Shown here piece after piece: positions 56,401 through 64,000 of a stretch of DNA of 64,000 bases. The notes below the pieces were generated by a model. It ran no database searches, was not told the origin of the DNA, and saw only the letters and a program-made list of their open reading frames with translations. The stretch covers positions 468,717-532,716 of the forward strand of contig JAQFWX010000031.1 in assembly GCA_027605045.1 (NCBI GenBank), given 5' to 3'. Both the position numbers and the translations under genes were made by a program. The stretch's first letter is position 1; every line of letters starts with the position of its first letter. This stretch comes from Phallus indusiatus. Lineage: Eukaryota; Basidiomycota; Agaricomycetes; Phallales; Phallaceae.

Positions 56401-59400
56401 CAAGTCACAGTCACGCGATTGTGACAGTTGGCGTTTCGTGTTTTTACCGATTCATCATCAAGCATCGTATCAAACCTGGCGTTAGCTTCCTCCTGATTCA
56501 AAGTAACCAGTGGCTTCCCATTTAAATGGAAGTTAAGCAAACAGGGAACATGTTCTCCCCTAAACATACATCTGCACAAAGAAACTATCAGGAATTTTCG
56601 TTACTTTTTTAAAAATAGGCAAGGCGGACAATAACTGCACGGATACATAACTTACTTAAAAACGAATACGACATCCGTTACCCCTTCAATTATGCTTAAA
56701 ATTAGTACTGTTTGTATGTTCAAACTATAAAGCCAATTGGGCTATTAGGGTTACCCTACAGACCACGGTGTTCAGAATGACTCGCTTTTCGAATGGTAGA
56801 TACGACCTCAACCCCTTTCGGCTGTTTCAAAATGCCAGTCCTGAAATCCCGTACACGAATTTATCCCGTCTTCAGGATTAATATCCAACATTGATGATAG
56901 AATGTTTGGGTTTTGTTGTTTCCACGTCACATTAACGACACAATGGGAATCTTCCGAGTTATTACTTGATTTGTTTATTTCTTCTGCGTGAGTACTGACA
57001 CCTTATGACCTCTTGATGATAAGGGCTCTCGGATCTCACGGTCGTTGTTATCACGAGAAGCGACTTTTCTTCACCGCGTATCTGATTATGCATAACACGG
57101 AGAAATCAGGCCGTGAGTTTGTTTTTGTGGTTATTTACAAACAATCGCATGTCAATAATAAAATTCAGATATTGTCGCAAAGATGAAGGTCTCTAAAAGG
57201 CCCTACTCAGAAATATTCTTAACTACGAAATAGATCGTCACTTTGCGACAGCGTCACTAGGTTTTGCCAGTGGAACAAGGTAAATATGCATATGACAGGG
57301 TTGAGAAGAAAGAACATTTGTTTAATTCTAGAGAGTGTACATTGTTGTAATTTTGATTGAGGGCGGTTTCATTCCTCACTGGAAGACTACCAGGAACATC
57401 AGCATCGCTCCAGCTTAATACCCCTTGTTATTTTTGCGAGTATCGTGGTTCAATTACAGCTTGGCGTCAATGTTCGGTACAATGCTATGCTTTATTTTCT
57501 TATGTATACTAAATTCAATCATAAGTAGATATCAGCGGGGACGAATAGGCTACACTTTTTAATTCGTTCGTCCATAAGAGGTCGAGATTTGCGATCAGCT
57601 GTGGCTTATCCATTAACCTGGTCCAAAGATTATTCAACAGAGATTCTGCCGTCCCATACACAGGAATTCCTCTGAGACCACATGGTCAGATAAATTCTTC
57701 CTCTTTCTACATTTCACATTTCGGTAACTCACACTTCCGGAATTTCAAATCAGATATGAACATTCTCATTCAAATTATCATCTAGTCCTTCACTAGATCC
57801 ATGATCCTATCTTCCGGATTTTCCGGAAGAAAATCCGAAGTGAGGTGTAATATATAGAGTGATATCTGGAGTTCTTTGATGCTCAAAAGTTACCCACACA
57901 TAGTCCTAACAGACATGCCTCTGCATGCTATTAGCAAGGAATTATTTCATCCTAAAAACCTAATTGTAGTCATTTAGCGTAAAATGTATATCAAGATGTC
58001 ATACTCATTCAAAATTAATCCGTAGATTCACGCAAGCCTTCCGCAGCGCTGGGATGGGAACAGTATTATGGACGTCAATGTAGTGTGCACGGACACGCCT
58101 TCCAGTTCTTTGATTTCGAAGTGTCTCACATACACCAAACTCTTGTGTGCTCGCGTATTTTTTTGGGTTATCTTTCATGGTACATTTATCCCCGATCCAA
58201 AACGAAGGCGTCTTCTTTAGAAGATAGATCCCTCATGCGATTTTGGAAATTAAGGACAGTCGGCTGTCAAATTTGATATCGCCTCAAGGGGTTCTCATTC
58301 CCAGTTACTTGTGGAATTAATCAAAAACACAATTTCAAAAATTCAAATCAAAGCTGCGCACCGCCCTGAGAATAAAACTTTGACCGAAAGCGATGTTGAG
58401 CTTTACACTAATGGTAGACAGATTGGTGAGTCAGTAGGAATCCCATTGATGACTTCCAAAGAAGCTAGGCCTTGTCATCAACGCAGTTTTGGATCTTGCG
58501 TAAAGACAAATTAGTGTAAACGCCACAACCTTGTAACAACTCATGGCCATCTATCAAGTTTTTTTCCCGACTACTTCCTGACTTCTATGCTAGGGAAAGT
58601 CATATAACGCCTACCGAGTTCGTAGCTCATCTAAGCTCAAACCTTCTTCCCGTTACGCAGCATGTCAGAAACGGGCGACTTTCCCCTCCTGGCAGCATTG
58701 GTATTTACTCCAAGCCAGTGTAAAGGTGATCGCATAGTGCTAGTATCATGGTTCATGACACAATTGATATGATTATATGAAAAAATACATATTCATGAAT
58801 AACGTTAACTATCAGGGACCCTGCGAGTGCCGTTTTGTGCCCCGTCTGATTCACGTGGCTAGCTTCGGAGTAGATTGTCGAAAAGAAGTGGTAGCCAATA
58901 GAACTTTGGCAATCGGAGTATTTTTGCACGATAACTTTACCCATGCTCGTCAGTCGTAAAATATCCATGTGTATCAATTTATCAACTTAATCGTATTTGG
59001 TGAAAACTCGTGTCTCCAATGATGTAATTCAAGGGCCCGACTCGAATGCTTCTTGAGTATATGAAAGCGGCAGTACGTTGTCGATCATCTTCGATGATGT
59101 GAAAATGGGCTGTTGATGACTGATGCCAGTAGATACATAGATACTCTTAATCACCTCGAGGTTTTCAATAGCTACATAGAGTTAGATTTGGGGAGAGAGA
59201 TTCAGAGGCAGTTGGGATCACAACTCTGGTTGCATCTTCCTTTTGATAGTTCAAAACTTACATCAGTTTGGCAGATATGCGTTTCGTTGTTTTAGCTGGC
59301 GGTGAGTATACTACACTTATCACTGCCACTGATCGTCGAAAGCCCAAGACTATAATGATCTACATAGCAATGAGTGAATGTCGTCGGTCTTTCTCTCTGA

Positions 59401-61145
59401 CCGTTTCCTCTCCGGTCAAGTTGAATCAATCGGAAAATCACTTTTGCAATTCCCGTAATGATCTGGATTTACCTTTGAATAGGCGGCGGTTATTAGTATC
59501 AGCCATCTACATCTCATTGGAGAAAACTTGACCTCAAAGAAAATCATATGTGCGATGTACAGCATCATGGAATATCATGCATCACGCCCTGAGTTCTAAG
59601 AAGACCAAACAATCCGGTAACCACTCTCGGGTCGACTGGTTTCTCTCCAGTGGGTATGTGGACAGATATGTGTACAATAATGTCCAGATGAATGTGGGCT
59701 TGAACAGTACCGTATCAAAACACAACAGTTCTTGAAAATGTCCGATGTTACGAATGGCTGTACTAAACAGGATCTACATTCAATATTAGCTACTTAAATT
59801 TGCCAGTATTCATCGGTTTGAGCTGAGACACCGAGCTTTTGAATTTCTCACTCGGTGGCAAGTAATAGGAACACATACCAGGACATCGGACCGTATTATG
59901 GCGCGGGTGCATTTAATTATAACCTCCCACTAGCTATTTTTGCCAAGGACTATCAGAAAAAACACGTTAGCCGAAACCCCTAAAATTTTTTCCAGCTGTT
60001 TGCATTTCGGAACAATTTCTGGAAAGAGAAATCACAAGGCTTGGCTCCAGTCAAAAGTAACGATTGCAAATAAATGTTAAATCAATAAAGTCACAGCCAG
60101 ACTATGATGAAGAGTTATTGGTAGTTATGCATTTGGTTCTGAATGCAGATTGAAAGCTGAAACTCGAAGCTTGAATAAGATAGAAGTCAGTTTCACCTTG
60201 GGATGCCGGATTTCAATGAGAGACGTCGCATCTTCTCTACAAATGGCAAGCTGAATTCGCTCATAGACTATTCCAAATTCAGAACGAAAATAGAACAGAT
60301 AAAAAATGAAAGAACCCAACCTTAGCTTCGAATCTAACTTGATCGGCGCTCAACAGTTATAATCGGCTCCGGCGACAGAAGTTGTATCCTAACTCGTTAA
60401 AAAAACGCTGGCATGTTGCATAAATGTGAACCAAAAGAAGGAGGAAACGTTTTGCATGCCAGACAGTGCCAACTGGCAGACTGCTACGCGCCGGACAATA
60501 TTTAGTTTAAATCATCAGTCGCTGGATGTGCGGGCCGAATTATGTCGGGAGCCGCACAAATGCGAACAGGTTTGAATGGGTTTTAAAATAATTCCCTCGG
60601 TCAGAATTAGTTCCGCCTGTACTTTGGAGATTCAACTCATTCGCTCACCTGATTTAAACAGGTGTTCCCCAGCTTGGTAAAACGTTATCAGAGTGATTGG
60701 CTTGCTCGATAAGCCCAAATCCGACTCAAGGGTCGGTTTCTAACCAAGGAAAAATCTTGGGCCAAGAAGTACAAGAGTCTCCGATCACTATGCCTTGTTT
60801 GGACGTCTAATAACTTCACTAGTCTGGCTCCTAGGCATATGGACAAGTGACTTACGCAGATATTTTTGCATGCTGTGAAAATGCTCCGATCGGGCAAGGC
60901 CTTGGTGATGTGTGCGATTTTCTGATTGAAACTTTACATAGCCTGAAAATCCTTGCAGAAGATTCACGAAAACTCAAAAAGCTGTATAAATAGTTTTTAC
61001 AGGATAACTAGCAAAAAAATCATACAATGACTGAAATAAAGAAGGGAAGAAAATGCGGGGCAACGATGACAGATTTAACAAATTTGGTAATGGAAATAAT
61101 AGCGAGTCGATTGCCCTTGTAAGATAATAGCTTCAATTGGTAGCT
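53450..61145. other. 7.7-kb gene-poor intergenic region
   Basis: AT-rich with runs such as the poly-A/T stretch at 53520-53570. The frames seen are under 95 codons and have no splice-supported extension or recognised domain. A MRFVVLAGG-E-YTTLITA reading at about 59275-59320 faintly recalls the start of fungal lactonases but does not continue. Confidence 0.5.
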
Positions 61146-61740
61146 TCAATTGGTAGTAGCCCCATAAGATGGATGAGTTACACCACCACCGATACCGGGA
61201 CCAGGATAAGCTCGCTGATATTCCCCATTTCCGACATCTATGAAAAGAAGAAAGTTATCAGTTATCATTTGGGCGTCATTGGTTCAAACAATTTTTACAT
61301 ATATAGCCTCCGCGACCGAACTCTGACGATAATAAAAAAAAGGAAGATCAGCGACTACAATACACAGCATGTTGAAAAGATCCGCTTACGTTCTTCAGCC
61401 TTCATCCGTTTATAGATAAGCCAGAATGCGTGCTTGAGAAAAAGAGGAAGAAAAAGGAAAAGTTAAGTAAAAGACGCCTTTTCATCGGACATGAAATAAA
61501 AAAAGTTTTCTACATACCAGATGGCCCGGAAAATAACCAAGAACAGTAAGCAGTATGTTAATTAAAAGGTCGCACGAGCAGCCACTTATGAATGCGACAG
61601 CTGCGGGTGGAAAGATGATGGCAACCTAGACGTAAAGTTGGGCAGATCGGGCATTAATCAGCTGTGCTGATCCAGGAAATGTATAAATTATTTCAAAGGC
61701 TTACAAGTATAAGACAAATGTCACTTCCACGAACAGGCAT
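61146..61740 (-). CDS. PMP3-family plasma membrane proteolipid
   Basis: Five short exons: 61740-61705, 61625-61518, 61432-61390, 61322-61299 and 61237-61146; 303 nt, 100 residues. Two membrane helices carry the family signature: VAIIFPPAAVAFISGCSCDL and LLINILLTVLGYFPGHLHAFW. A hydrophilic tail follows (EEQFGRGGYIYVGNGEYQRA, Gly/Tyr/Pro-rich), as in longer fungal SNA-type members. Members affect membrane potential and cation tolerance in yeast. All five exons are below the size of a callable ORF, so the gene is invisible without splicing. A tandem TAGCTTCAATTGG pair covers the stop. Confidence 0.9.
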
Positions 61741-62228
61741 TTTACAATTTAGGTGAGGATGATGATGAACAAGGAAAACGTAGTGGGGGAAAAGGCAACG
61801 TCCAGTTGAAATAGTCACAGGTGGGTGACGCCAACCATTCAAGATCCGATGACGTAGTGTTTGTGTCGTTATCATGAGCACGTGACTGTTTCCTTATGGG
61901 GTCCCAGGCGAGAGCCTGGCTACCCTTGAGAACAAAACTTGACATTTTTCTATACGAACTACAACATATCGAGTAACTTTCTACCTTTGCCACCATCCGG
62001 TGAAGGAGTTGAAACCTTCTATTCCGAAAACGGTGTAAAGCGTCTTAGCCTAGACTACTACACCACCACACTTGGTTGAACGGCGTCTTCCAAGCTCTTA
62101 TATCCCATGGGGTTGAAGCCCAAATTGTTTCAGGCGCGTTGAGGCGACCAAAGTTAACCTAAAAGTTTAAAGAAAAATGAAAGCGATCCGGATGAACGGA
62201 TCGGGGCGAGGAGCGGGATCTTGGCAGC

Positions 62229-63976
<1,748 letters not shown>

Positions 63977-64000
63977 CTATGAGAACGAAAATGATGAATA

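Noticed and set aside
59268..59400. Lactonase-like start (MRFVVLAGG then YTTLITA)
   Set aside because: Similarity covers only about 17 residues with an extra Glu and does not continue in any frame.
61742..61996. 84-residue minus ORF upstream of the PMP3 gene
   Set aside because: It ends just before the PMP3 start in another frame, lacks a domain and probably covers the leader region.

Overview
The window comes from a filamentous basidiomycete, most likely an Agaricomycete (mushroom-forming fungus). Host genes carry many short GT-AG introns (about 45-90 nt). The families present fit that group: two fruit-body lectins of the Agaricus/Boletus type, two DUF7330 proteins, a DUF6533 membrane protein, MYND-finger proteins and chromodomain Ty3/Gypsy retrotransposons. 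Genus and species cannot be read from the sequence. Exon boundaries below were worked out by eye; where lengths are given, the summed exons are divisible by three unless stated.

Region 1-19.9 kb is a retrotransposon cluster. Element A (1087-7308, minus strand, 397-bp LTRs, 5-bp duplication GAGTG) and element B (10027-18344, plus strand, identical-looking 675-bp LTRs, duplication GGAGT) are both apparently intact Ty3/Gypsy elements of the chromodomain, Tf1/sushi-like type. Around them lie solo LTRs of the A family, mostly with 5-bp duplications, a MITE-like inverted-repeat element, a GGGTACCC-rich insertion and the relic of a third Gypsy RT. A host gene (minus strand, about 210 codons) was split by element B and two solo LTRs, yet its reading frame can still be followed across all three scars.

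Element B has three features worth attention. A textbook -1 frameshift signal (A AAA AAT, 7-nt spacer, 10-bp hairpin) joins gag to pol. A 13-nt self-complementarity between the predicted RNA 5' end and the primer-binding site suggests self-primed reverse transcription; element A has the equivalent 11 nt. An extra three-exon gene lies antisense between pol and the 3' LTR and encodes a 325-aa protein with a Zn2Cys6-like cysteine cluster.

Region 20-35 kb holds a DUF7330 gene, a divergent Nudix/LIP2 pair, a DUF6533 locus and a tandemly duplicated three-gene block (hypothetical, MYND, fruit-body lectin). In the second copy the hypothetical gene is only a 3' remnant.

Region 37-64 kb is mostly conserved housekeeping genes: UMP-CMP kinase, a second DUF7330 protein, an oxidoreductase-like protein, ribosomal protein eL20, a UBL3-like protein, a large Tag1-like membrane protein, a conserved fungal protein, a PMP3 proteolipid and the 3' part of S-adenosylhomocysteine hydrolase, which carries an apparent one-base deletion. 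They are separated by long intergenic stretches, the largest 53.5-61.1 kb.
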